In this document: one piece after another, positions 8,934 to 17,192 of the stretch | How positions within the stretch are numbered: position 1 is the first letter of the stretch | How the letters are laid out: each line of letters opens with the position of its first letter | Origin: a virus | Reading direction: 5' to 3' (one strand) | Length of the DNA stretch: 64,000 nt | IMG/VR virus record: IMGVR_UViG_3300009499_000295 | Coordinates: 62,001 to 126,000 of that record | Made by a program: the position numbers and the translations under genes | Notes under the pieces: model-generated | Seen by the model: only the letters and a program-made list of their open reading frames with translations | What the model was told of the DNA's origin: nothing | Database searches by the model: none

Positions 8934-9416
8934 CTAATGTCTAACAAGGGATACCCTTCGTAGAGTTAATTGATAGTCAAACCAGTTTGTCTTAGCTTCT
9001 TTCTGAGTAAACTTAGCAGACTCAAAGATTAGATAGACAGTCTCATTGTCCTTAGCCTTAGCTTCTGCAGTCCAATATCTATAGGAAGCTGCACTAGAGT
9101 CAGACGTCTGTTCTGAGTGTGGGGTTAACATATCAGAATTCTGAAGAAGAAACAGTGAGTCTCTCTTAACGTACCATTCTAATTCTCTTCTTTTTTCCTG
9201 TCTACAGGATCCAGAGATCTTAAACTGTATCTTCTCGTTATGTCTGAATCTACCCCTCTCTTCTTTTCTCTTGTAACCAGGTCTTCTAACACGCCATTTC
9301 ACGCTAACATCCTTGTTAACAGAAGCAGGTGTAGGTTCAAAGATAAAAGTGTTACCTGATAGAACATAGCCTGTGCTTACTCCAGACCAATACTCAACGA
9401 GTTGTAAAACAGCCAT
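8934..9416 (-). CDS. Putative distal tail / tail completion protein
   Basis: 160 residues, between tape measure and hub, the usual place for a distal tail protein. No motif is diagnostic; the composition is beta-rich with many charged residues and a basic end. Function assigned only by synteny. Confidence 0.5.
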   Translation of the reverse strand: MAVLQLVEYWSGVSTGYVLSGNTFIFEPTPASVNKDVSVKWRVRRPGYKRKEERGRFRHNEKIQFKISGSCRQEKRRELEWYVKRDSLFLLQNSDMLTPHSEQTSDSSAASYRYWTAEAKAKDNETVYLIFESAKFTQKEAKTNWFDYQLTLRRVSLVRH

Positions 9417-9428
9417 TTCTCCTCACTC

Positions 9429-11714
9429 CTAATATTCTGATCTCCTATACTTTTTAGCCATTCTCTCTGATATCTGGGATACGGAGGCTTCTACCGCTCT
9501 CTCTATAATTTCTTCTATACTTGATACCCCTGAGACATCCACTGTTACAGTTAATGGAGGTTCCTTAGGGATGTACCTACCTCTTCCTCCTTTTCCTAAT
9601 GCAGCAGTTGTAGCTGCAGGAAGTACAGTTTCCTCAGCATGTACCATAGCAAGTCCTGGAGCTGTGATTAAACCTCCCTCACCTAATGAAGGTATCTTAG
9701 TAATAGCAGCCATTACAGCTCCCTCTCCGCCGAATGCCCTAATTATTCCTAGAGGAACTACCATGGCCATCAGAGCTGCAGTTAGAGCGAAGATACCAGC
9801 TGCAAAGGTAAGTAGTCCTGTCATACCTAAGAATCCTGCAGCACCTGCAGCAGATAATGCTAGGGCTAGTATTCCTATGGCTCCTGATAGAGCAAGGACT
9901 ACTGGAAGTGTAGCTATAACTGAAGCTAAGTTTCCTCCAAGTTGTAGTATAGCATCAGAGGCCATCTTAGCACCTATACCAGCTAGTAGGAATCCTGTAC
10001 CTACCATAAGAGCAGCAGCCCCTATCCCTAGTAACAGGGCCACTACCGGCATAGCCATAGCAGCTGTCACAGAAAGAGAAGCTAGGACGAAGACAGCAAC
10101 TACCAAGGCAGCAACTAGTGCAATTACTCCTGCAGTTAGTCCAGCTAGAAGTGTATTTATCTCATCAACCCTAAATCCAGTTCTAGAAGCAACCTCTAGG
10201 AAATGTGTGAATGCAAAGATAAGACCTATCATTACTCCAGCTAATGTTACCACGTAGGCTATTGCCTGTAGATTAACACTGTTTAGACCAGCTAGGAATC
10301 TAGTAGCCCCAGCAATTACAACCATTAGAAGGCTTACACTTCCTGCTAATGCTACTAAGATTCCAGCAATTCCACCAGCAGTAAATCCAGTCTCAGAAGC
10401 TATCTTAAGGAACCAACCGAAGGCTCCTATTAGGGATAGGACAACAGGAATCATAGCAAGGAAGGCAGCAAAGACCTGCCAACTCATACTCTTTAATCCA
10501 TCTAGAACCTTAACTACAACCACAATAATAGCCAATATTGCTCCAAGGTTAGCTACTAAGAGGGCAATTATTGCACCAACCTCTGTAATCGTGTAACCAG
10601 AGGCAGCAGCTACTCCAATAAAATCCTTAAGTGCAAAGATAACAGGAACCAATGCTACAAGTAGAGCACTAACAGCAAGAATTGTTTTCCACATTCCTCC
10701 GCTTGATTTATCCTGGACAGAGGTCATTCCCTCTGTTACTTTACTTACTCCTTTAATTCTAGAGGAGATACTCCCTAGAACTCCACCGAATGCCTTTATT
10801 CCAGTTACTAGGAGGGGAAGCATAGCAAGTGCAACTAGTAGGGCTACTACTAATTCCTTGTTATTTCTAATGAACTCAGCAATCCACTCTATTACTCCAG
10901 TCTCCTCTAGAGCATCGAAGACTGACTCAAAGGCATCTCCTAACGCTTCAAAAATGGGGGATAGAGCTTCAAAAAGGGGACCTATGGCATACATCAGAAG
11001 GCCAAATACAGCGAATGCAGCTACTAGTTTGACTACTCCACCAATAGCACCAAAGAGAGACTTCTTCTGTTTCTTGGCTACCCCAGCATCCTTCTTCTTA
11101 GCTTGGGTTGCACCGCCCCTAGCAGAGGATTCTAGTGTCATTTGTTTTGTTAGTTGTTTAGAGAGCACAAGTTCCTGGGTATCCCTAGCGATCTTATCTC
11201 TCTGTTCTTTACCGTAACCTAACATTACATTAATCAGGAGTTTGAATGTCTCTACGAGACCAAGTCCAGAAGTCTTAGCAGAGAGTACAGATCCAACCAA
11301 TAGTCTCATGAAACCTGCAATCATCATAGTCTTAGCAGCTAAAAGTACAAAGATTCCAGCAATGAACATGGCTCCCATGGCTAGACCTATAAATGGTATA
11401 TTCTCAATAGTCTCAGCTAACCACTCAAGAGCATCAACTACCATGTCAAGGAAACCACTAGACTCTAGAACATCTTCTAGGGAGTACAAAACATCCTGCA
11501 TAGCATCTTGGAAGATATCAGATGCCTTAAAAACAGCTGTTGCGAATGACATCATCCAAGTACCAGCAGCCTTTAGGGAACCTGACATACGCATTAAGTC
11601 TCGCCCACCAAGACGCAGGTTGTATCCTAGCTTAGTGATGGCCTTGTCAACAGGATTCAACTTCTTGATTCCTTTGACGTCAAGGAAGACTAATACTTCC
11701 TCCGCTATGGGCAC
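9429..11714 (-). CDS. Tape measure protein
   Basis: 761 residues, GTG start six bases after the chaperone T frame. It is extremely rich in Ala, Val, Leu and Gly with about a dozen hydrophobic segments alternating with short polar ones (for example LLVALAMLPLLVTGIKAFGG) and an N-terminal helical region. This is typical of siphovirus tape measures, which set tail length and insert in the host membrane at infection. The C-terminal 100 residues are more polar (SLGEGGLITAPGLAMVH, then ISERMAKKYRRSEY). Antisense ORFs over this gene are composition shadows. Confidence 0.85.
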   Translation of the reverse strand: MPIAEEVLVFLDVKGIKKLNPVDKAITKLGYNLRLGGRDLMRMSGSLKAAGTWMMSFATAVFKASDIFQDAMQDVLYSLEDVLESSGFLDMVVDALEWLAETIENIPFIGLAMGAMFIAGIFVLLAAKTMMIAGFMRLLVGSVLSAKTSGLGLVETFKLLINVMLGYGKEQRDKIARDTQELVLSKQLTKQMTLESSARGGATQAKKKDAGVAKKQKKSLFGAIGGVVKLVAAFAVFGLLMYAIGPLFEALSPIFEALGDAFESVFDALEETGVIEWIAEFIRNNKELVVALLVALAMLPLLVTGIKAFGGVLGSISSRIKGVSKVTEGMTSVQDKSSGGMWKTILAVSALLVALVPVIFALKDFIGVAAASGYTITEVGAIIALLVANLGAILAIIVVVVKVLDGLKSMSWQVFAAFLAMIPVVLSLIGAFGWFLKIASETGFTAGGIAGILVALAGSVSLLMVVIAGATRFLAGLNSVNLQAIAYVVTLAGVMIGLIFAFTHFLEVASRTGFRVDEINTLLAGLTAGVIALVAALVVAVFVLASLSVTAAMAMPVVALLLGIGAAALMVGTGFLLAGIGAKMASDAILQLGGNLASVIATLPVVLALSGAIGILALALSAAGAAGFLGMTGLLTFAAGIFALTAALMAMVVPLGIIRAFGGEGAVMAAITKIPSLGEGGLITAPGLAMVHAEETVLPAATTAALGKGGRGRYIPKEPPLTVTVDVSGVSSIEEIIERAVEASVSQISERMAKKYRRSEY

Positions 11715-11720
11715 TTCTTC

Positions 11721-11873
11721 TTACCTCCTTCTTTTTGCAGCTCTTCTTTCTTTCTTCTTTTGTTTCTTTAGTTCTTCAACTATCCAATTATATTGACGGA
11801 TAGAAAGCTTGGTAACATCTTCCAGCGTCCAGTGCATATGGTACATTACCTGGAAGGTAGTGCTTAAGCTTTT
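11721..11873 (-). CDS. Tail assembly chaperone, T-like frameshift extension
   Basis: In the -1 frame after the G-like gene lies a segment whose internal ATG (11846) would give 41 residues, MYHMHWTLEDVTKLS followed by a Lys/Arg-rich tail. HWTLEDVTKLSIRQYNWIVEEL matches the short second chaperone of siphoviruses, normally made as a GT fusion by ribosomal frameshifting. The overlap carries ACAAAAGC (AAA at 11870-11872) just before the zero-frame TAA at 11864-11866. Slippage is inferred; independent initiation at 11846 is the alternative. Confidence 0.65.
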   Translation of the reverse strand, partial: KSLSTTFQVMYHMHWTLEDVTKLSIRQYNWIVEELKKQKKKERRAAKRRR

Positions 11874-12208
11874 GTTGCCAATAAATTTCGGATCTCGTCT
11901 ACACTGTCCTTATCTAGTTCACTGAACTTCGCTATATGACCGGCTATCTCCATGATAACTTTCATAGGGAGTTTTCTAGTTTGATCAATGTTGAGTTTGG
12001 GTCTCACAAGACCTTTCAAAACAAGAAAGATGAATTGTTGAATATCATCATCTTTTGCAGCCTTAGTAACATCTGCTAGTTCCCCTATGTTGATCTTCTT
12101 TATAGTGACTTTCTTCTTCAGGGTCTTAAGAAAAACTTCCTTTTTCCCTGTAGCAGGAGCCAAAAGATCAGCTGCCTGTGCGAATTCAGTATTATCTGTT
12201 TTAGTCAA
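11864..12208 (-). CDS. Tail assembly chaperone, G-like
   Basis: 114 residues with a TTG start placed 7 bp after a perfect GAGGAGGT site. Small, helical, lysine-rich protein (KVTIKKINIGELADVTKAA, then LVRPKL) immediately upstream of the tape measure, with the T-like -1 frame behind it. These proteins coat the tape measure during tail assembly. Confidence 0.75.
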   Translation of the reverse strand: MTKTDNTEFAQAADLLAPATGKKEVFLKTLKKKVTIKKINIGELADVTKAAKDDDIQQFIFLVLKGLVRPKLNIDQTRKLPMKVIMEIAGHIAKFSELDKDSVDEIRNLLATKA

Positions 12209-12306
12209 TCGCTTTACCTCCTCTTACTTGAAGACTTTCGAATACCTTACTTGGTTCTTTATTATTGGTTCAAGGTTTACTTACCTTAGATCCACAACTG
12301 GAAAGC

Positions 12307-12735
12307 TTAGACACTTAACGAAGTGGCTATGCTTATAGCTCTGAAATCATAGTCCTCTGTTAGGAAACCATCTTGTGGAACATCTACACTACCAGTTTCG
12401 AACTTGCAGCTGTAGACATAGACCCAGGGGCCTGTTTTCGTAGTAGTGGCTCCAACTTTGAAGACAAGATCGAACGCAGTTAGTGCATTTCCGCCTGCAC
12501 CCATTAGCGCAAGATAATCGACATTTACCCAAGCTCTGGATAATGTTCCAGTAATCTCTTCATTACCCTCGACAAGTGTCGCTGGCTGTCTAGAACCGAT
12601 ACCATAGTATGGTTCCACTCCAGTGGCTATCTCAAGAGTAACTGACTCAGCTTGGCCAACTTCTTGCCATGCAGCAGCTCCAACCCTTATGTAGATCTTG
12701 GCATTCCAACCTTTGAATACCCTAGTTTCTGGCAA
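12307..12735 (-). CDS. Major tail tube protein
   Basis: 142 residues, TTG start behind GGTAGGTGA. The beta-rich sequence with RVFKGWNAKIYIRVG at the start and ESVTLEIATGVEPYYGIG near residue 30 fits the tail tube fold of siphoviruses. It lies between tail terminator and chaperones as expected. About 100 non-coding bases with a new ribosome site separate it from the chaperone, consistent with high separate expression. Confidence 0.7.
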   Translation of the reverse strand: MPETRVFKGWNAKIYIRVGAAAWQEVGQAESVTLEIATGVEPYYGIGSRQPATLVEGNEEITGTLSRAWVNVDYLALMGAGGNALTAFDLVFKVGATTTKTGPWVYVYSCKFETGSVDVPQDGFLTEDYDFRAISIATSLSV

Positions 12736-12785
12736 TTTCTTTTCACCTACCTATTTATTGTTCTTGTTACTTTTAACCTTTGCTC

Positions 12786-13277
12786 CTAATATATTCTGAG
12801 ATGGGTTACCCTTATCCTCACAGTCTTCTGAAATACCTCATGTTCCTCATCATAGGGGTGTGGCATCTCTCCTGTTTTCTCTACATCTATAATGTCCTCA
12901 TTAGACTGTGACAATGATGCTCTCTTCGAGAGTACTATATCTACTACCTTATCAGCTAGGTAATCTCTCAGGGCAGTTCCTCCACGTCTAGGAGATAGTC
13001 CTGTTGTCTTATTCTTTCTGTGAACCCATATATCAATATCAAAATCTGTTTCCTCGTAGACTGCCATTGTTCCTCCAGTATGACCCATATAACCCCCCAC
13101 AGCAGCAGGACGTTGAGGGGAACTAGTCTGAGTAATAGAGATTCTGGGCATCGAAGCATCTATTCTTGGGTAGTCTATGTAGATCCATACAGCAGGAGCA
13201 CCTATAGCAGTTCGTATAGAACTTAGTTCTTCTCTGAATAGTGTAACTAGGACTCTCTCTAATGCCTCTATTTTCAT
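12786..13277 (-). CDS. Tail terminator / tail completion protein
   Basis: 163 residues beginning MKIEALERVLVTLFREELSS, then beta-rich segments (WIYIDYPRIDASMPRISIT) and an acidic C-terminal region ending RIRVTHLRIY. Length and position match gpU-like tail terminators. It overlaps the upstream gene by one base (TAATG type). Confidence 0.6.
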   Translation of the reverse strand: MKIEALERVLVTLFREELSSIRTAIGAPAVWIYIDYPRIDASMPRISITQTSSPQRPAAVGGYMGHTGGTMAVYEETDFDIDIWVHRKNKTTGLSPRRGGTALRDYLADKVVDIVLSKRASLSQSNEDIIDVEKTGEMPHPYDEEHEVFQKTVRIRVTHLRIY

Positions 13278-13843
13278 TAAACCTTCACCTTCTTGGTAAC
13301 TTTCTTTTGCTCATCAAGAGCCTTCGCTAATTGCTGAGGAAACTCCCACTCCATAGCCTCAAAGGTTCTCTTGATCCAGGGGTTAAAGGTAATCTGTTTT
13401 CTTTGTACAACCTTCTTAACAGCAATCTTAGTCTGTCCTGGTTTAGGAACCCTAGCTCCCTGAATTACAGGAAGACCCATAGCATGTTTACGGGTAGGTT
13501 TTCTCTCGAATGGTAGTCTCTTCCAACCTTCATGAAGTGTCTTAATAATTACCCAAGTTCTCCAGGCCCTAGATCGTCTAGAGTACTTCCCAGGAACATC
13601 AATCTCTGAATAGGAGTAGGGAGGCTTTCTCTTTACCACTAGTTTAATGTGACTCTTAACAAAACCAACAGGAAATCTCTTAGAGGGATTCTTACTTATT
13701 GGAGCCCCAGACTGGACATAACGAAAGACCCTCTCATTCCATCTGGAGTAGGCTTTGTAAACTGAACCAACGGTTCCTCTCTTAAGTCCCTGGGCATACT
13801 GTGTTCGTATCATCTTAAACTTAGCAAAAGGTTCCCTAGGCAT
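13277..13843 (-). CDS. HK97 gp10-like neck/tail completion protein
   Basis: 188 residues, strongly basic, with aromatic clusters (RKPPYSYSEIDVPGKYSRRSRAW). Located between head closure and tail terminator genes where gp10-like proteins sit. Assignment rests on synteny and length; no decisive motif. Confidence 0.5.
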   Translation of the reverse strand: MPREPFAKFKMIRTQYAQGLKRGTVGSVYKAYSRWNERVFRYVQSGAPISKNPSKRFPVGFVKSHIKLVVKRKPPYSYSEIDVPGKYSRRSRAWRTWVIIKTLHEGWKRLPFERKPTRKHAMGLPVIQGARVPKPGQTKIAVKKVVQRKQITFNPWIKRTFEAMEWEFPQQLAKALDEQKKVTKKVKV

Positions 13844-14235
13844 TATTGACCCACCTGTCTTCTTAGGAGAGCTCTTCTTATTACTGACTCCCCACTCATG
13901 TATTGATCAATTATCCTAACAACAAGGTACTTAATAGAGTTGAAGGTGATGTAGTCATTCACACCTACTGTGTAAGACTCTGAGTCTATGGTATAGGATG
14001 GTAAGAAATAACCCCATGCATCACCATCTTGTACCTCCCCAGCAGGAAGGTATGTCATCTCCTCTAGGGTAATGCTTTGAATCTCTGCTAAAATTGTGTA
14101 AGTTTCCTCGGACTCTTCAGTCTGACCAAATGGATCTTCTGCTATAAGTTCAGTCTCAGTAACCTTATGAAGGGTGACTTCTGTCCCTAATGAAGTTAGA
14201 ATCTTCTTTAGTTTCCAATCTGGTGGTCTCTTCAA
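13843..14235 (-). CDS. Head closure protein
   Basis: 130 residues, TTG start. The small beta-barrel-like sequence (GTEVTLHKVTETELIAEDPFGQTEESEETYTILAEIQ region, with repeated GDAWGYF and DYITFNSIKYLVVRI) resembles SPP1 gp16/HK97 gp7-type closure proteins that plug the connector. Synteny supports it. Confidence 0.6.
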   Translation of the reverse strand: MKRPPDWKLKKILTSLGTEVTLHKVTETELIAEDPFGQTEESEETYTILAEIQSITLEEMTYLPAGEVQDGDAWGYFLPSYTIDSESYTVGVNDYITFNSIKYLVVRIIDQYMSGESVIRRALLRRQVGQ

Positions 14236-14274
14236 GGTTACTTACCTTCTTATTCCCTTACTTGGGTATGTAGC

Positions 14275-15012
14275 TTATCTACTACGTTTATTGGTCTCAA
14301 TCTCCGGATCAGCTCTATAGACGCGTCCTCTCTGTCTAAGTTCCTTAGCAGCAGAGCTATCTACCTCAGGGCCTTCTGGACCTCTTGGTCTGAAGACGAG
14401 CTTTCTATATGTTACCTTGTCCATTGGAAGAGCAATTAACTTATCAACAAGTCTACGGACTTCTATCTCAAACAACTTCCAGGGTTGTTTCTGAGTAATC
14501 CTCTTGTTACCAAATGTATAGCTTTCTGGAACAAGGTACTCTTCCCTCTTAACCCATAACTCAGCAGCCTTCCATGCTGTGGCTAGGGAGAGAAGCTCCC
14601 AGTCAATTCTCTTGGTAAAGTATGAGTAGTCAACTGTAATCCTTCCATAATCATCTTGGGAGGGAGCAGCTGTTAGAACTATCTTTCCCCTTAGGGGATC
14701 AAAGGTACTTATTGTTAACTCTGCCCTCTTGAATGGATCATACGGGAAGTTCTTTACCCATCCATATACTGAAATATCAGCTGTAGTTATGAGGGTGTCC
14801 CCGGAGATGTCAGCATAGTAGTTATAGTAGGTTGAAAAGGTGTTATTCGTTCCATTGATATTTCCACTTGTTCCACCATCCACTATAGAAACTTGGATGT
14901 ATTTTCTAAGGTAAGACATAGCATAGCCTATGAACTCCTCTAGAACATTGTCAGTTGCAGTATCGATATCTAACCCAAGAAGGTCTCGAACGTTTTGAGC
15001 ATTAGTCCACAT
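14275..15012 (-). CDS. Head-tail adaptor (connector) protein
   Basis: 245 residues. The N terminus NVRDLLGLDIDTATDNVLEEFI is the helical start of gp6/gp15-like adaptors, followed by a beta insertion and a helical bundle (ELLSLATAWKAAELWVKREEY). The first gene after the capsid gene, under its own TATA box. The C terminus is charged and probably disordered. Confidence 0.65.
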   Translation of the reverse strand: MWTNAQNVRDLLGLDIDTATDNVLEEFIGYAMSYLRKYIQVSIVDGGTSGNINGTNNTFSTYYNYYADISGDTLITTADISVYGWVKNFPYDPFKRAELTISTFDPLRGKIVLTAAPSQDDYGRITVDYSYFTKRIDWELLSLATAWKAAELWVKREEYLVPESYTFGNKRITQKQPWKLFEIEVRRLVDKLIALPMDKVTYRKLVFRPRGPEGPEVDSSAAKELRQRGRVYRADPEIETNKRSR

Positions 15013-15043
15013 TTTTGTACCCTACTATAGTAATAGTTCTCGA

Positions 15044-15053
15044 TTTATTTAAG
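15044..15053 (-). promoter_or_regulatory. TATA box for the neck-tail gene set
   Basis: CTTAAATAAA on the minus strand, 32-41 bp before the ATG at 15012, implying a leader of only about 10 bases. The capsid gene ends just upstream behind a small hairpin (CGTCC-TAA-GGACG around 15134), so capsid and neck genes can be expressed at different levels. Confidence 0.6.
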
Positions 15054-15151
15054 CTCTTCGCTAGGGTCTAATAATATACAGAAAAATATGTTAGTGGAAC
15101 TCGACACATAGGACGAGCCCCAAAGATCTTTTACGTCCTTAGGACGGAAGC

Positions 15152-16189
15152 TTACGTAACGGTGATATTTCCACCGCCAACCAGCAAACAGACAGCATCC
15201 TCATCAGTTACTTGAGCGCCATACTCCATATAGAAGTACAGTTCGATAGAATCAGTAGATGGATTATCCCATCTCTTAAGGTCCACATGTCTCTTGATAG
15301 CAAGCTTAGCTGATCTCTTGGAAGAGATTATCATAGCATTGCCTGTAGTCATATTTGTAGACACAAGTACCCTTATGTTGGATATTTGTCCGATTTCTCC
15401 CCTTAATAGAGGTTCCCTAGCACCGTACTTGGAAGCGTCAATAAATTGACTATTCTTTAGTAACATGTGCATTTGGTCAGGATGTACTAGCATGAAGTCA
15501 GGTTCCCACTTTTTGCCTCTAATTACATTGGCAGTATTGATTATGTCAACATATGCGAATGTACCTTCTGTGGCAGCATCAACATAGTTGGTTCTGTCGG
15601 ACCAATAGTATGAGACAGTGAAAGCGTTAGCTGTATCTCCAGCCACAACTACACCATTGTAATAGTCCACTGTAAGTGTTTGTCCGCCTGTAGTCAATTC
15701 CAAGTAAGTTACTGGGGAGTGACCAAGACTTGTTGTTCCACCATCTACGGCGGAGACAGCTTCAATGGTTATTGTGCTTTCCTCTCCGATTAAGCAGTCC
15801 AATATTACATTGTCCTCTTTATCGGCAAGTGCAATTCCAGCTTCTTTGATAGTATCTCGGATCAAATCCAAGTTGCTACCATCGATAGCCTCTTGCGTAA
15901 TCTTAGCACAAACTGCATATTTGCTAACAGTTAAAGTGTATGGCGAGTATGTGATCGTATTTCCACCAGGAGTGGCACCCTCTTGTACTGCCGCAGCAGT
16001 AAGAGTTCCACGTCTGTAGAATACAATGCTTCGACCTTTAGTTCTAACAAGGTCTTCATTTATTGAGACCAAGCTTCGACCAAAACGTCTAGCTCTAGCA
16101 GCTTCCTCGACTTCCGTTAATATCACCTGAGTTAACAGGGATGGAAGGTCGGTAGAGCTCCAATTTGCAAGCTCTTCTAGACTTTTCAT
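15152..16189 (-). CDS. Major capsid protein (HK97 fold)
   Basis: 345 residues. Features of HK97-fold shells are visible: N-terminal helical arm (EELANWSSTDLPSLLTQVI), an E-loop-like segment with VYRR/FYRRGTLTAAAVQEGATP, then a long spine helix region (ITQEAIDGSNLDLIRDTIKEAG, which includes ALADKEDN) and a P-domain end (DFMLVHPDQMHMLLKN, KRHVDLKRWDNP). The C-terminal MEYGAQVTDEDAVCLLVG is typical. It has its own promoter and long upstream leader, as expected for the most abundant protein. Confidence 0.85.
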   Translation of the reverse strand: MKSLEELANWSSTDLPSLLTQVILTEVEEAARARRFGRSLVSINEDLVRTKGRSIVFYRRGTLTAAAVQEGATPGGNTITYSPYTLTVSKYAVCAKITQEAIDGSNLDLIRDTIKEAGIALADKEDNVILDCLIGEESTITIEAVSAVDGGTTSLGHSPVTYLELTTGGQTLTVDYYNGVVVAGDTANAFTVSYYWSDRTNYVDAATEGTFAYVDIINTANVIRGKKWEPDFMLVHPDQMHMLLKNSQFIDASKYGAREPLLRGEIGQISNIRVLVSTNMTTGNAMIISSKRSAKLAIKRHVDLKRWDNPSTDSIELYFYMEYGAQVTDEDAVCLLVGGGNITVT

Positions 16190-16217
16190 GGTTATCTTAT
16201 TCTCCTTTTGAGTTTCT

Positions 16218-16229
16218 AATATAAAAATA
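16218..16229 (-). promoter_or_regulatory. TATA box for the major capsid gene
   Basis: Minus-strand TATTTTTATATT about 30-40 bp upstream of the capsid ATG, with AGGAG between them. Position and composition fit an archaeal promoter. Confidence 0.5.
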
Positions 16230-16263
16230 GGTTTGGTTACTATTAAGCATTGCCCCTTGGAGA

Positions 16264-16656
16264 CTAGTCTTCGTAGACCTTTATCTGCCCTTTGGCAGAG
16301 ACCTTAGAAGATTCTTTGCCTGTAGGAAGCATTCTATGCTTAAGAGCGAAACGAGCAAGTTCTCCAAAAGAGAAGTTATTCTTGAGGTCCTTAATTGTCG
16401 TATTAGTCCTTTGGGCCCTTTCTTGAGTAACCTCTGTATGAGCTACCTTTTCTCTTGCCTTCTGAACGAGTAGTCTTGCAAGTCTATCCTTTGGAAGTGG
16501 ACCCCACTCAGGATGTTCCTTCTTAGGTTGACGTCCTCGGTTATCTTGGAGTTTCTGTATGATCTGATCTCGTTCATCAATCTTATTCTCTAAGTTTTCT
16601 ACTTTGCTAACTAGTTTCTTAAGTAGCTCTTTCTCTTCTGAATCCAATTTACTCAC
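16264..16656 (-). CDS. Coiled-coil protein (scaffold or head accessory)
   Basis: 130 residues, GTG start directly after the PEKP gene. Residues 5-45 form a heptad coiled coil (EEKELLKKLVSKVENLENKID), then a basic segment (RLARLLVQKAREKV) and a C-terminal SAKGQIKVYED. Position just before the capsid gene suits a scaffold or decoration protein. Confidence 0.5.
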   Translation of the reverse strand: MSKLDSEEKELLKKLVSKVENLENKIDERDQIIQKLQDNRGRQPKKEHPEWGPLPKDRLARLLVQKAREKVAHTEVTQERAQRTNTTIKDLKNNFSFGELARFALKHRMLPTGKESSKVSAKGQIKVYED

Positions 16657-17166
16657 TTACTTCGTTTTCTTTTCTTCAAACAGTTTAGCCAGGAACTGAT
16701 TCTTATCCTTTTCAGGTAGTTCCTTAAACCCTGCTGTGACCTCGTCAACAGTCAAAGGCTTATCCACAGGTTTTTCAACCGGCTTCTCAACTGGTTTCTC
16801 TTCTGCAGGCTTAACTGGCTTTTCAACAGCTGGCTTCTCGACAGGTTTCTCAACCGGTTTCTCTTCAGCTGGTTTCTCTACTGGCTTAACTGCAGGTGTC
16901 TCTGTGGGCTTCTCTACTGGTTTCTCTTGAGGCTTCTCAATAGGTTTCTCAACTGGAGTTTCCTCCGGCTTTTCCTCAGAAGCAACCTCTTGATCTTCCT
17001 TCTTAGGTACCCTTGCAGGTATAGTAACATGCTCATGCACATACTTACCTAAAACAGGAACTTCCATTTCTGGTTCCTCAACAGTAGCAGAAGACTCAAC
17101 CACTACCTCTATAGGCTTTTCTGTGGGTTTCTCTACTGGCTTTTCAACTGGTTTCTCTTCCACCAT
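16657..17166 (-). CDS. PEKP-repeat low-complexity protein
   Basis: 169 residues, dominated by tetrapeptide [12 protein letters not shown] repeats in two tracts (about residues 4-20 and 68-140) that flank a less repetitive part ([20 protein letters not shown]). It ends with a more ordered [22 protein letters not shown]. Extended proline-lysine-glutamate spacers occur in scaffold tails and surface fibres. Between protease and capsid genes, a scaffolding or capsid-associated role is likely. Confidence 0.6.
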   Translation of the reverse strand: MVEEKPVEKPVEKPTEKPIEVVVESSATVEEPEMEVPVLGKYVHEHVTIPARVPKKEDQEVASEEKPEETPVEKPIEKPQEKPVEKPTETPAVKPVEKPAEEKPVEKPVEKPAVEKPVKPAEEKPVEKPVEKPVDKPLTVDEVTAGFKELPEKDKNQFLAKLFEEKKTK

Positions 17167-17192
17167 TCCAAATTCCTCCTTTGTAGTTAATT

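Noticed and set aside
9571-10257. Long antisense ORF rich in Ala/Ile/Pro over the tape measure gene
   Set aside because: Composition shadow of the alanine-rich tape measure gene; no start context and no domain.
16736-16930. Antisense ORF with GFSTGFST repeats
   Set aside because: It is only the complement of the PEKP repeats.
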